Shown: positions 19,397 to 27,259, counted from the stretch's first letter. The stretch is DNA of 64,000 nucleotides from an uncultured Bacteroidales bacterium (GCA_937892155.1 CALAUG010000040.1:1-64000), one strand, 5' to 3'. The notes: generated by a model not told the origin, from the sequence alone. Translations and numbers: made by a program.

Positions 19397-20809
19397 TTAT
19401 CTGTTTTTCCAAAGGTTTGCCATTTCTTCCAAGGTTTTGCCTTTTGTTTCCGGTACAAGTTTCCAGACGAAGATGGCGGCAATTACGCAAATTATTCCAA
19501 AAATTGAATATGTCCCTGCAGGCGACCAATTCAACATTGAAACGAATGAGGAACTTACTGCGAAGTTCGAAATCCATTGGAAAGCAACGGCAACGGCCAC
19601 TGCGGCACCACGGATTGTGTTCGGGAATATTTCGGAAATCATTACCCAGCAAATTGGTCCCCAGCTGAACATGAAGCAAGCGGTGTAAATCATAATGCTT
19701 GTTGCTGCAAACATTCCTGGCAAAGAACCTTCAAATCCACCTAACGCAAAATACAACATCACGCCGAATGCGCCCACAGCCATTCCAAGAGAACCAACAA
19801 TTAGCAACGGTCTTCGTCCGAGTTTTTCAACGGTGAAGATTGCCAATAGGGTAAAGGTGATGTTCACAATTCCCATTATTACTTGAATTGTCATTGGATT
19901 GTCCATACCCATTCCTTCGAAAATACGTGGACCGTAATATAACACGGCGTTGATTCCGACAGTTTGCTGGAATACGCTCAACATAATTCCGACGAAAATC
20001 ACCAAGAAACCATACGTGAATATTTTTTCGGTTTTTACCGTTGCACTTTCGTGTATTTCGGCAAGAATTCCTTTTGCTTTGTCGTCGCCGTTAATACGTG
20101 AAAGAACGTGTAAAGCTTTGTCATCGTTGCCATTCATGGCAAGGAAACGAGGAGTTTCTGGAACTGCTAAAATCAGCAATGCAAAAATTCCGGCAGGGAA
20201 GGCTTCGCTTACGAACATCGTTCTCCAGCCAGTTGCCATATACCAATCTGCATCAACAACATCAAGAATTGTGTGGTTTTTCATTATCACAAAATTCACG
20301 AAGTACACAACCAATTGCCCGAAAATGATGGCGAACTGGTTCCACGAAACCAAAGTCCCACGCATATTTGCAGGTGCAACTTCGGCAATATACATCGGAC
20401 AAATTGCCGATGCCAGTCCAACGCCAATACCACCAATAATACGATAAAAATTAAAAGCGAGTAATAGAGAGAATGTTGGTTCACCGTAGTTGAACAATAA
20501 AAATTCAGGCCACCAAGAACCAAGTGCGGATATGAAAAATAAAATACCGGCAATAAATAGAGATTTTTTTCTTCCGAAACGCGTTGCCAATAAACCAGAA
20601 ATGGCACTACCGATAATGCAACCGATTAGTGCGCTGGAACAAGTTATTCCGTGCCAACCATCGGTGTAGGTGAAATCGGTTGCCGACATGAAAAATGCCT
20701 GCAAACCTTTTTCCGCTCCCGAAATAACTGCTGTATCGTAACCAAAAAGCAGTCCACCAATTACAGCGACAAGAACGATACTAAAAAGATATAATTTACT
20801 GCCATTCAT
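19397..20809 (-). CDS. xylE: MFS sugar/H+ symporter, probable xylose transporter
   Basis: 470 residues with about 12 hydrophobic helices. Sugar-porter signatures are present: GYDTAVISGAEKGLQAF, ATRFGRKKSLFIAG, RIIGGIGVGLASAICPMYIAEVAP, VPETPRFL, QQTVGINAVLYYGPRIF and VPETKGKTLEEM. It imports a sugar with protons across the inner membrane. Xylose is the likely substrate because xylA is directly upstream in the same operon. The 27-base gap to xylA holds four copies of a 7-base repeat. Confidence 0.88.
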   Translation of the reverse strand: MNGSKLYLFSIVLVAVIGGLLFGYDTAVISGAEKGLQAFFMSATDFTYTDGWHGITCSSALIGCIIGSAISGLLATRFGRKKSLFIAGILFFISALGSWWPEFLLFNYGEPTFSLLLAFNFYRIIGGIGVGLASAICPMYIAEVAPANMRGTLVSWNQFAIIFGQLVVYFVNFVIMKNHTILDVVDADWYMATGWRTMFVSEAFPAGIFALLILAVPETPRFLAMNGNDDKALHVLSRINGDDKAKGILAEIHESATVKTEKIFTYGFLVIFVGIMLSVFQQTVGINAVLYYGPRIFEGMGMDNPMTIQVIMGIVNITFTLLAIFTVEKLGRRPLLIVGSLGMAVGAFGVMLYFALGGFEGSLPGMFAATSIMIYTACFMFSWGPICWVMISEIFPNTIRGAAVAVAVAFQWISNFAVSSSFVSMLNWSPAGTYSIFGIICVIAAIFVWKLVPETKGKTLEEMANLWKNR

Positions 20810-20813
20810 AATC

Positions 20814-20841
20814 TCTAAACTCTAAACTCTAAACTCTAAAC
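20814..20841 (-). repeat. Four tandem copies of a 7-bp repeat before the symporter start codon
   Basis: TCTAAAC four times without error on the plus strand (GTTTAGA in the coding direction). The first unit, in the coding direction, contains the xylA stop codon and the last ends just before GATTATG of the symporter. The repeat therefore fills the whole ribosome-loading region of the second gene. Confidence 0.9.
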
Positions 20842-22152
20842 GTACATATTAACTATTGCTTCGTACAATTCTTGTTTTCCGCTTGTTTGCTTTGGTTCGC
20901 CTACTTTTTTGCCATATTCGTAAACTTCTTCGAACGTCAATTTTCCTTGTTCGAATTTTTTACCTAAACCTTTGTCGAAGCTTGCGTAGCGATCAGCCAC
21001 CATTTTCTTGATTGGAGATTTTTCCAATAATTCGGCTGCGTTTTCAAGAGCACGGGCCATTGCATCCATAGCAGAAATGTGTGCAATGAAAATATCTTCC
21101 AAATCGGTGGAATTGCGACGAGTTTTTGCATCGAAGTTCGAACCACCGTCTTTAAAACCTCCATTTCTGATGATTTGCATCATTGCTTGGATTAGTTCAA
21201 AATTGTCGATAGGGAATTGGTCTGTATCCCAACCGTTTTGATAATCGCCACGGTTTGCGTCGATGGAACCAAGCATGCCGGCGTCAACAGCGCAAGCCAA
21301 TTCGTGTTCGAATGTGTGACCAGCCAATGTTGCGTGGTTTACTTCAATATTGATTTTGAAATCTTTGTCAAGATTGTGAGCTTTCAAGAAACCAATAACT
21401 GTTTCTGTGTCAACATCGTATTGATGTTTTGTTGGCTCCATTGGTTTTGGCTCAATAAGGAATGTACCTTTGAAGCCTTTTGAACGAGCATAGTCGCGAG
21501 CCATTGTCAACATTGTTGCCATGTGTTCTTTTTCGCGTTTCATGTCGGTGTTCAACAACGACATATAACCTTCGCGACCGCCCCAAAATACGTAGTTCGT
21601 GCCACCAAGAGCAATTGTTGCATCAATGGCATTCTTTATTTGGACGATAGCACGTGCAACCACATCGAAATCAGGGTTTGTGGAAGCTCCGTTCATATAA
21701 CGTTTGTGTCCGAACACGTTTGCTGTTCCCCACAAAAGTTTTATGCCGGTTTCTTTTTGTTTCTTTTTAAGATATGCAACTATCTCCTTTAGATTTTTTT
21801 CGTAATCTTCAATGTTGTCGGCTTCTTTTACCAAATCAACATCGTGAAAACAATAGTATTCAATGCCTATTTTTTGCATGAATTCGAATCCTGCGTCAGC
21901 TTTGTCTTTTGCAGCTTGGATAGGGTCGTCGCTGCTGTTCCACGGAAATGTTTTGGTTCCAACGCCAAATTGGTCGCTTCCGTCTGCACCAAGTGTGTGC
22001 CACCACGCCATAGCGAATTTGAGCCATTCGCTCATCTTTTTACCTAAAATAACTTTATTTGCATCGTAGTATCGAAATGCTAACGGATTTTTACTTTTTG
22101 TTCCCTCAAATTTAATTTTCCCAATACCAGGAAAGAATTCTTTCTTTGCCAT
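20836..22152 (-). CDS. xylA: Xylose isomerase
   Basis: 438 residues, the group II size. Conserved parts include NPLAFRYYDANKVI, WWHTLGADGSDQFG, the catalytic His in YYCFHDVDL (about residue 100), metal-binding LIEPKPMEPTKHQYD (about residue 234) and IDANRGDYQNGWDTDQFP. It converts D-xylose to D-xylulose in the cytoplasm, using divalent metals. It heads an operon with the xylose symporter; no xylulokinase gene is in the window. Confidence 0.97.
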   Translation of the reverse strand: MAKKEFFPGIGKIKFEGTKSKNPLAFRYYDANKVILGKKMSEWLKFAMAWWHTLGADGSDQFGVGTKTFPWNSSDDPIQAAKDKADAGFEFMQKIGIEYYCFHDVDLVKEADNIEDYEKNLKEIVAYLKKKQKETGIKLLWGTANVFGHKRYMNGASTNPDFDVVARAIVQIKNAIDATIALGGTNYVFWGGREGYMSLLNTDMKREKEHMATMLTMARDYARSKGFKGTFLIEPKPMEPTKHQYDVDTETVIGFLKAHNLDKDFKINIEVNHATLAGHTFEHELACAVDAGMLGSIDANRGDYQNGWDTDQFPIDNFELIQAMMQIIRNGGFKDGGSNFDAKTRRNSTDLEDIFIAHISAMDAMARALENAAELLEKSPIKKMVADRYASFDKGLGKKFEQGKLTFEEVYEYGKKVGEPKQTSGKQELYEAIVNMYV

Positions 22153-22172
22153 AATTTATAAAAATAATACTT

Positions 22173-22199
22173 AGTGTAAAAAATACACTTACAAATTTA
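22173..22199 (-). promoter_or_regulatory. xylA promoter with an adjoining palindrome
   Basis: -7 element TAAATTTG (minus strand, 22192-22199). Just downstream, at about the start of transcription, lies a perfect inverted repeat AGTGTA-5-TACACT (22173-22189). Its position suggests a repressor site or a 5'-leader hairpin controlling xylA; that role is inference. Confidence 0.6.
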
Positions 22200-22247
22200 T
22201 GCTTTATTTTAAATAATCAAAAAGTATGTTGATTTTTTTTGTGGTAA

Positions 22248-23309
22248 TTATGCTTTGGATAGTAAAATCAATGAATGGTCTTTATTTTGAAAGTGGTTGT
22301 AAATCAATATGTTTTGCGGATTTTTAACAGCATTACCATTTGTATATAGCAAATTTGCTGGTATGATTTTTTTAGCTAAACATTCTGCTGCTGCATAAAC
22401 ACCAAAAGCCGATGCCGTAAACGATTCTCCGAAAATATGCTTGTACCAGGCAATTGGAGTTTGTGGAAAATTTTTCTGCGCGAATTCTTTATAGATTGTG
22501 TCGTTTTCGCCATCTCCGCTTACACCAAGCATAATCGCATCGAGGTCGGAATATTGCAGATTTGCTTGCTTGAGCATATTTTGAATTGTTTCGGACATTT
22601 TTTCTGCCGAAGCTTTGTACAACAGTTCCACATCGCGAAGTCTGCACAATGATTTCTCTGTTTTGTTTGTGCCTAAAAATAAGGATACTGCGGTTTCGCC
22701 GGCAAATGAACCTTCCGAATTCGATTGTTTGAGAATGGTTTCGTTTATTTCGTCCTTTTTCCAATAACCAATTTTCCCAAGCATATTAAAATAATCGGGA
22801 GTCATTTCATCGTGACCGCCGACAAGTGCGTTGGAAATTCTGCCTAACTGCATTTGCAACAAGGCATCGGAAAGTCCACATTCAAAGGAAGTTCCACGAT
22901 GCGAGTACGTACAGTTGTAACCGTTGCATTTTTGGTTGAGTGCGATTTGCGAACTAATCGTGTTGTGTGTTGACTGCATAAAATAGGTTGGTTGCAGAAG
23001 TTGTTCACCTTCTTTAACCATGGCAGACAAGAATTTTTCGGTATTTTCGATGCAACCAAGACCTGTTCCTGTAATAATTGCGTCAACTTTTTTCGCGCCA
23101 GCTTGTTGGATAGCGGAAATAGAAGTTGCGATAGCTCTTTTTATGATTTTGCCCATTCGACGTGCCGCCATAGGATTTATGAACGGCTTGTAATCTGGCT
23201 CGATGGAACGATTGTAGTCTTCGGTGTGTGCAATAGGATTTTCAAACCAATCTTCGCAAAGTGGATTTTGAATCGAAATTTGTGCTGCCGATTGAATGAA
23301 AATGTCCAT
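22248..23309 (-). CDS. Ketoacyl-synthase-like protein lacking catalytic residues (chain-length-factor type)
   Basis: About 353 residues from the ATG at 23309 (MDIFIQSAAQIS), one base after the stop of the upstream synthase. The thiolase fold is visible (KKVDAIITGTGLGCIENTEKFL, NALVGGHDEMTPDYFNMLGKIGYW, GSFAGETAVSLFLG). The nucleophile motif is replaced (SHRGTSFECG near residue 140, no Cys at the TAC(S)S position) and HGTGT reads VSGDGEND, so it is probably not active alone. Families of this kind pair with an active KS as a chain-length factor in aryl-polyene and type II polyketide systems. Its tight linkage to an intact KS supports that. Confidence 0.75.
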   Translation of the reverse strand: MDIFIQSAAQISIQNPLCEDWFENPIAHTEDYNRSIEPDYKPFINPMAARRMGKIIKRAIATSISAIQQAGAKKVDAIITGTGLGCIENTEKFLSAMVKEGEQLLQPTYFMQSTHNTISSQIALNQKCNGYNCTYSHRGTSFECGLSDALLQMQLGRISNALVGGHDEMTPDYFNMLGKIGYWKKDEINETILKQSNSEGSFAGETAVSLFLGTNKTEKSLCRLRDVELLYKASAEKMSETIQNMLKQANLQYSDLDAIMLGVSGDGENDTIYKEFAQKNFPQTPIAWYKHIFGESFTASAFGVYAAAECLAKKIIPANLLYTNGNAVKNPQNILIYNHFQNKDHSLILLSKA

Positions 23310-23310
23310 A

Positions 23311-24504
23311 TTATTTGATTTTTGAGAATATACAAGATGAATCGTTACCGCCGAATCCAAACGAATTGTTCATGACGTGATTCAATTCTTTGTGTTTTGT
23401 TTTTGTGACAGGAACGACATTCACGTCTTCCATTTTTGCCGAAAAATTCAAATTGGCAGGAATGAAATTATGTTGTAGTGCCAGAATTGAGATTACCGAT
23501 TCCACGCTTCCAGCTGCGCTCGTTGTGTGTCCGGTAAACGCTTTTGTTGATGAAAAATCCGGGACATTTTCTCCAAAAACGCGAGTGATTGCAATACCTT
23601 CGGTTGTGTCGTTGTTTCCCGTCCCAGTTCCGTGGGCGCTGATAAAATCAATGTCGGTTGGTTGCAAATTTGCGTCGGCGAGCGCACCTTGCATTGCTAA
23701 AAAAGGACCTTGTCCGTTTGGCGAAGTAGCCGTTTGATGAAATGCGTCGCAAAAATTAGCATAGCCGCTCAATTCGCATAACGTTTCCGCGCCACGTTTT
23801 TCCGCATCTTCGGCTTTTTCTATAACCAAATAAGCAGCACCTTCACCCAAATTGAGCCCAACGTGGTTTTGAGAGAACGGTTTGCACGTTTCTCTGTCAA
23901 GAATCATCAATGTGTTGAAACCATTGAGGTGAAATTTGCTTAAACCTTCGGTTCCACCAACAACAGCGGCGTCAACTTTGCCCGTTTTTATGAGATTTGC
24001 ACCAAGAATCAGAGCATTTATGGCAGACGAGCACGCTGTGGAAATTGTCGATGTCATATCAAAAATGCCGAAATAATCGGCTACATCGTCGGTTCCTGCA
24101 CCACAATCGTGTGCTGCAATATATTCTTTGTGGTTTTCGTTTTCAAGAAAATCAATGTAGAATTGCTCGCTTTTTTCCATTCCGCCAACGGTCGTGCCGT
24201 TTATGAATGCAATGCGTTTAGGCTTTTTTTCTTGTAGTTTTGCTTGTTCAATTGCTTCTTTGGCGGCGACAATCGCCATAAGAGGTGTGCGTGTAACGAG
24301 TTGTTTTTGGGGAATGTTGAGAAACGATTTCATTTCCTCGTCGCTCATGGGAACTTCGGAAACCGGCATATCGGTGTGTGTGGTCTGCAAATACTTGATT
24401 TTTCCCACAGAAGATTTTTCTGCAAGTAATGCTTCCAAAGTTTTTTCTTTCCCAATTCCCAATCCCGAAATGATGCCCATTCCGGTTACAACTAATTTGC
24501 TCAT
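23311..24504 (-). CDS. Beta-ketoacyl-ACP synthase (FabF/KAS II type)
   Basis: 397 residues with the full catalytic triad: Cys in STACSSAINA (about residue 160), His in SAHGTGTGNNDTTE (about 290) and His in FTGHTTSAAGSVESV (about 326). The N-terminus reads LVVTGMGIISGLGIGKEKT. It elongates acyl-ACP chains by decarboxylative condensation. The neighbour is a KS-like protein without catalytic residues, and further KS, ACP and hotdog genes lie 8-12 kb away on the same strand, so this is probably a secondary-metabolite or special lipid enzyme rather than the housekeeping FabF. Confidence 0.88.
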   Translation of the reverse strand: MSKLVVTGMGIISGLGIGKEKTLEALLAEKSSVGKIKYLQTTHTDMPVSEVPMSDEEMKSFLNIPQKQLVTRTPLMAIVAAKEAIEQAKLQEKKPKRIAFINGTTVGGMEKSEQFYIDFLENENHKEYIAAHDCGAGTDDVADYFGIFDMTSTISTACSSAINALILGANLIKTGKVDAAVVGGTEGLSKFHLNGFNTLMILDRETCKPFSQNHVGLNLGEGAAYLVIEKAEDAEKRGAETLCELSGYANFCDAFHQTATSPNGQGPFLAMQGALADANLQPTDIDFISAHGTGTGNNDTTEGIAITRVFGENVPDFSSTKAFTGHTTSAAGSVESVISILALQHNFIPANLNFSAKMEDVNVVPVTKTKHKELNHVMNNSFGFGGNDSSCIFSKIK

Positions 24505-24950
24505 TATTCAAAAAGAGTTTTGCTCCTCTGCAAAGATAGAAAAATCTTAAAGAAATAAGCGATAACGAGAAAATAACTAAAGAACGGTGTTGAACCATTC
24601 ACTCAAAATCGAACAAGGTTTTATATTAGTCGTTTACAACAGATTTTTCTACCCAAAACTATCAAAACGCGCGCCGATACCACAGTCTCACTAAACAACT
24701 TCTTTCGTACAACGAGTAGATTTTTAGGGGAGAAGGTCCGTCTTGAACTTTTATTTTCCCAAAATCGTTGTTACGTGTAAAAAAGCACGATAAAGCCTAC
24801 CAGTTCAAACTGCATAGTTATGTAGTTCAAACTCCCTAACTATGTAGAAAAAATGCCATTTTTGGAGCTGTTTGAAAAACAAACTCTTTTTTGTGAAAAA
24901 CAGAAAAAGTGACAATTGTTTACGGAATTATGCACTTAGTCTTGTAAAAT
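24505..24950. other. Non-coding left edge of the accessory island
   Basis: Apart from the KS promoter, I see no gene or RNA here. A weak tandem pair of 22-mers starting AGTTCAAACT lies at 24802-24845. The AT-rich stretch ends in the first copy of the 188-bp repeat. Confidence 0.4.
24531..24538 (-). promoter_or_regulatory. -7 element for the KS pair
   Basis: Reads TATCTTTG on the minus strand, about 22 bases of leader before the KS ATG. Confidence 0.6.
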
Positions 24951-25138
24951 ATTTGCACGTATCGGTTGTTCTTTTCTTCCAATAGTTGAAAAAACAAAGA
25001 AAGCCACCGCTGTACCTGCTTCGCTAATTTTGGAAATTGTTTTTTTTGCTAAAATATTGTTGTTTAATTTGATATAGGAATTTTAATGATTTTTTACTAT
25101 CGTTTTTCTGTAGGAAATTGATTTTTTTTATTTTTGTA
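24951..25138 (+). repeat. 188-bp direct repeat, copy 1 (carries a promoter)
   Basis: It is nearly collinear with 26194-26382. Long stretches are identical (for example ATTTGCACGTATCGG, AAAGCCACCGCTGTACC, TATCGTTTTTCTGTAGG), and similarity thins in the middle. It ends in a -7 element TATTTTTG (25129-25136) that would transcribe the DUF3791-DUF3990-DUF3791 cassette. The middle hairpin arm present in copy 2 is lost here. Confidence 0.88.
25129..25136 (+). promoter_or_regulatory. -7 element in repeat copy 1, promoter of the toxin-like cassette
   Basis: TATTTTTG at the right end of the repeat. Transcription is predicted from about 25141, 63 bases before the first cassette gene. Confidence 0.6.
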
Positions 25139-25203
25139 ATCCACCCATTGCTTTCAAGGAGGAAGACCAAAGGTCAAATTGTTGGAGCAAATGAATTGTT
25201 AGT

Positions 25204-25425
25204 ATGTATAATTTAAGAGACATAGTAGAATATATGGTTATGTTGATTGGCTCGTTTGCTAAGAGATATAACATTAGTTACCAGGAAGCTCAGTCTTACT
25301 TGAGTAGTTATGGTGCTTTAGATATGATTCAATCTCATTATGGTATTATGCATACGCAACGATTTGAGGATATGGTGGAAGGCTTGTCTGCTTTCTGTAA
25401 AAGAAAGGGAGGAAATTTGTCGTGA
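25204..25425 (+). CDS. DUF3791-type small protein, first gene of a DUF3990 cassette
   Basis: 73 residues, soluble, mostly helical. YMVMLIGSFAKRYNISYQEAQSYLSSYGALDMIQSHYGIMHTQ fits my recollection of DUF3791, a family found beside DUF3990. It overlaps the next gene by four bases (GTGA), showing translational coupling. In such pairs the small helical protein is presumed to be the antitoxin; that is inference. A purine-rich CAAGGAGGAAGA lies about 45 bases upstream, too far to serve as its ribosome site. Confidence 0.75.
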   Translation: MYNLRDIVEYMVMLIGSFAKRYNISYQEAQSYLSSYGALDMIQSHYGIMHTQRFEDMVEGLSAFCKRKGGNLS

Positions 25426-25898
25426 AACTGTATCATGGTTCAAATATGGTTATTGACAAAATAGACCTGTCTTATTCTAAACCTAATAAAGATTTTGGAA
25501 AGGCATTCTATTTGTCTGATGATTGTGCTCAGGCTGAGGAAATGGCTAATTTAAAAGCTGTTTTTCTTGGTGGTGATCCGATTGTTATGACATTTGACTT
25601 TGATGATTCGTTGATATATGACGGAACTTTACGGTTCAAAAGTTTTGATAGTTATACAGAGGAGTGGGCACATTTTATTTTTGAACATAGAAATGATGAG
25701 CAAGGACGAACATTGCATGATTTCGATGTTGTGTATGGTCCTATAGCCAATGATAGAGTTGGTGCTCAAATAAATAATTTTAGGAATGGTTACATATCTT
25801 TTGAAACATTCTTGGAACGTATAAAATATATGAAAGGCATAACTTTTCAATATGCCTTTTGTACAGAGTTAGCAATATCGAAATTGGTAAGGATATGA
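25422..25898 (+). CDS. DUF3990-family protein, probable ADP-ribosyltransferase-like toxin
   Basis: 158 residues with GTG start, preceded by AAAGGGAGG at a good distance. The N-terminus MKLYHGSN...GKAFYLSDDCAQAEEMA has the LYHGS and fGk(a/g)FYL(S/T) motifs of DUF3990, which resembles mono-ADP-ribosyltransferase folds (NAD-binding His near residue 5). The body carries the family segments VMTFDFDDS and FDVVYGPIANDRV. It is sandwiched between two DUF3791-like genes with overlapping starts and stops. Toxin function is inferred from the fold and gene layout, not shown. Confidence 0.78.
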   Translation: MKLYHGSNMVIDKIDLSYSKPNKDFGKAFYLSDDCAQAEEMANLKAVFLGGDPIVMTFDFDDSLIYDGTLRFKSFDSYTEEWAHFIFEHRNDEQGRTLHDFDVVYGPIANDRVGAQINNFRNGYISFETFLERIKYMKGITFQYAFCTELAISKLVRI

Positions 25899-26137
25899 AT
25901 GTTACAAAGCAGGAGTTTGATTTTATGGTTCAATCGCTTACAACCGATCTGATAACCATATTGACAGAAGAAAATCATCTTTCTGTTAGCAAGGCTTTTG
26001 ATATTTTGTATCAGTCTAATACCTTTGCCAAACTTTGCGATGCAAATACAGGTTTGTATTATCAGTCTGCAAGGTATGTTTATAGTTATCTTGTAGAAGA
26101 AAGAAAAGAAGTGATTGACCAAGCCTTGCCTTTTTAA
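25895..26137 (+). CDS. Second DUF3791-like small protein of the cassette
   Basis: 80 residues from the ATG at 25895, which overlaps the DUF3990 stop (ATGA). An upstream in-frame start at 25859 is possible but less likely. The sequence (EFDFMVQSLTTDLITILTEENHLSVSKAFDILYQSNTFAKL) shares helical layout with the first small gene, and AFDILYQSNTFAKLCDANTGLYYQS resembles DUF3791. Having one such partner on each side of the DUF3990 gene is the notable feature. Confidence 0.7.
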   Translation: MNVTKQEFDFMVQSLTTDLITILTEENHLSVSKAFDILYQSNTFAKLCDANTGLYYQSARYVYSYLVEERKEVIDQALPF

Positions 26138-26140
26138 TTA

Positions 26141-26171
26141 TATCCGCCCACTGCACCCATGGCGGAAAGAA
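26141..26171. repeat. ~30-bp box after the cassette, matching the box before it
   Basis: ATCCGCCCACTGCACCCATG and onward resembles 25139-25168 (ATCCACCCATTGCTTTCAAG and onward); both run into GG(C/A)GGAA. Here TCCGCC and GGCGGA form a short palindrome. The two boxes bracket the three-gene cassette. Confidence 0.6.
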
Positions 26172-26193
26172 CTGGATTTAGGCACTTTCGTCT

Positions 26194-26382
26194 ATTTGCA
26201 CGTATCGGTTGTTCTTTTCTCCCAATAGCTGAAAAAACAAAGAAAGCCACCGCTGTACCTGCTTCGCTAATTTGGGGCGGTGCTTTGTGCTGCTAAAATA
26301 TTGTTATTCAATTTAGTACAGGAATTGTAGTGATTTTTCACTATCGTTTTTCTGTAGGAAATTGATTTTTTTTATTTTTGTA
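26194..26382 (+). repeat. 188-bp direct repeat, copy 2 (carries a promoter)
   Basis: Second copy of the repeat at 24951-25138. Unlike copy 1 it keeps a hairpin AAAGCCACCGC / GCGGTGCTTT (26243-26253 / 26277-26286), which may stop transcripts coming from the cassette. It also ends in a -7 element (26373-26380), which here leads into a structured RNA. Confidence 0.88.
26373..26380 (+). promoter_or_regulatory. -7 element in repeat copy 2, promoter of the structured RNA
   Basis: TATTTTTG. The predicted transcription start, about 26385, is the first base of the 5' helix of the RNA. Confidence 0.65.
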
Positions 26383-26384
26383 AA

Positions 26385-26648
26385 AGCCCACGAGGGACAT
26401 TTTTTGTTTTGGGTGGGCTGACATAGAAAGGCGTTTATCTAACGCTTTGTTTTGACGTTTTCGAATCACGCAATATTCAAAAACACAAGTCAAAACATTG
26501 CAACGATGAATGCTTACGGGTTGTGATTTGTGGGATAGCTATATCCTCGTCATAACGGCGTGGGCTTCGGCGTTGCTCGTTTACTTGTGGGGCAATGCGT
26601 GAGCCTGAAAACGTGGAACGAGTAACAGGTACGATTCCACGCTTTTTT
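26385..26648 (+). ncRNA. Candidate ~264-nt structured RNA with its own promoter and terminator
   Basis: It has no open reading frame of note and is richer in GC than its surroundings. Helices found by eye: AGCCCAC (26385-26391) with GTGGGCT (26413-26419); AAAGGCGTT with AACGCTTT (26427-26435 / 26441-26448, one bulge); a long hairpin GTTTTGAC / GTCAAAAC (26449-26456 / 26489-26496) extended by 26457-26466 / 26475-26484 with one mismatch; ATTGC / GCAAT closing 26497-26596; GTTGTGA / TCATAAC and GGATA / TATCC inside it; and a terminator hairpin. It matches none of the RNA families I can recall (tmRNA, RNase P, SRP, 6S). It could alternatively be a long regulatory leader for the gene 60 bases downstream. 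Confidence 0.6.
26612..26648 (+). terminator. Terminator of the structured RNA
   Basis: CGTGGAA / TTCCACG stem, inner pairs CG / CG, and six T residues. Confidence 0.8.
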
Positions 26649-26707
26649 ATTTTTAGCAGTAACCAATTTTGCTTGGGAGTCGGCAAAGAATTAATTGTTC
26701 AGGAACT

Positions 26708-27259
26708 ATGGAACAACAGTTTTTTTGTGAAACAGCGGAACGTTATAGCACGTTGTTTCGGCACATTGCGGAAATTGGTATTGTTAAAGAGATGTCGTTT
26801 GAGATTGACAGTAAGGATTTTGAGAACAAATATAGAGACAAGGAGGATGTTCGCCATGCTGCACCATTCAAGCAGATGTTTGATGCTTTGACGGAAGTTG
26901 ACAATCTCCCCTGTTTATATCGTTGGGAAATAACATCACCATACAATGAAGACGACATTAAACAAGCTGTTGGCGAACTTCAAAAATTCACGCCTCGCGT
27001 ACTAAAAAAAGCAAAGGCTACATATAACACATTGTATGTCGGTAAAGTAAAGAAATCTATTGTCGGTAGAATAATCCAACATCTTGGGTATCATCGTAAC
27101 CCTGCATCACATGGTTTGCAACTTAACGATTGGGCAAAGCCTATGAATTTGCATTTTCGTCTGCATATTATTGTATTGCCTGACGAAGTAATTCCTGTGG
27201 AGGAAATTTTTGAAACTGAATTGGCACACAAATATGTGCCACTAATTGGAATACACTAA
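26708..27259 (+). CDS. GIY-YIG-like domain protein
   Basis: 183 residues from the ATG at 26708; a TTG 39 bases upstream is also open. The C-terminal half reads YNTLYVGKVKKSIVGRIIQHLGYH, then LQLNDWAK and EEIFETELAHKYVPLIG. This resembles the GIY-YIG nuclease fold: the paired-strand Tyr motif (here LYVGKV), Arg in GRIIQHLG, and a late Glu. The N-terminal ~80 residues are not recognised. The strict GIY...YIG spelling is not kept, so catalysis is uncertain. It lies directly downstream of the structured RNA, and the secreted-protein gene follows 18 bases later. Confidence 0.6.
   Translation: MEQQFFCETAERYSTLFRHIAEIGIVKEMSFEIDSKDFENKYRDKEDVRHAAPFKQMFDALTEVDNLPCLYRWEITSPYNEDDIKQAVGELQKFTPRVLKKAKATYNTLYVGKVKKSIVGRIIQHLGYHRNPASHGLQLNDWAKPMNLHFRLHIIVLPDEVIPVEEIFETELAHKYVPLIGIH

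Noticed and set aside
24802..24845. Tandem 22-mers as an insertion-site duplication
   Set aside because: Only about 15 of 22 bases agree and no mobile gene abuts them; probably chance in AT-rich sequence.
26385..26648. tmRNA, RNase P RNA or 4.5S RNA as identity of the structured RNA
   Set aside because: None of their diagnostic conserved segments, as far as I can recall them, are present.
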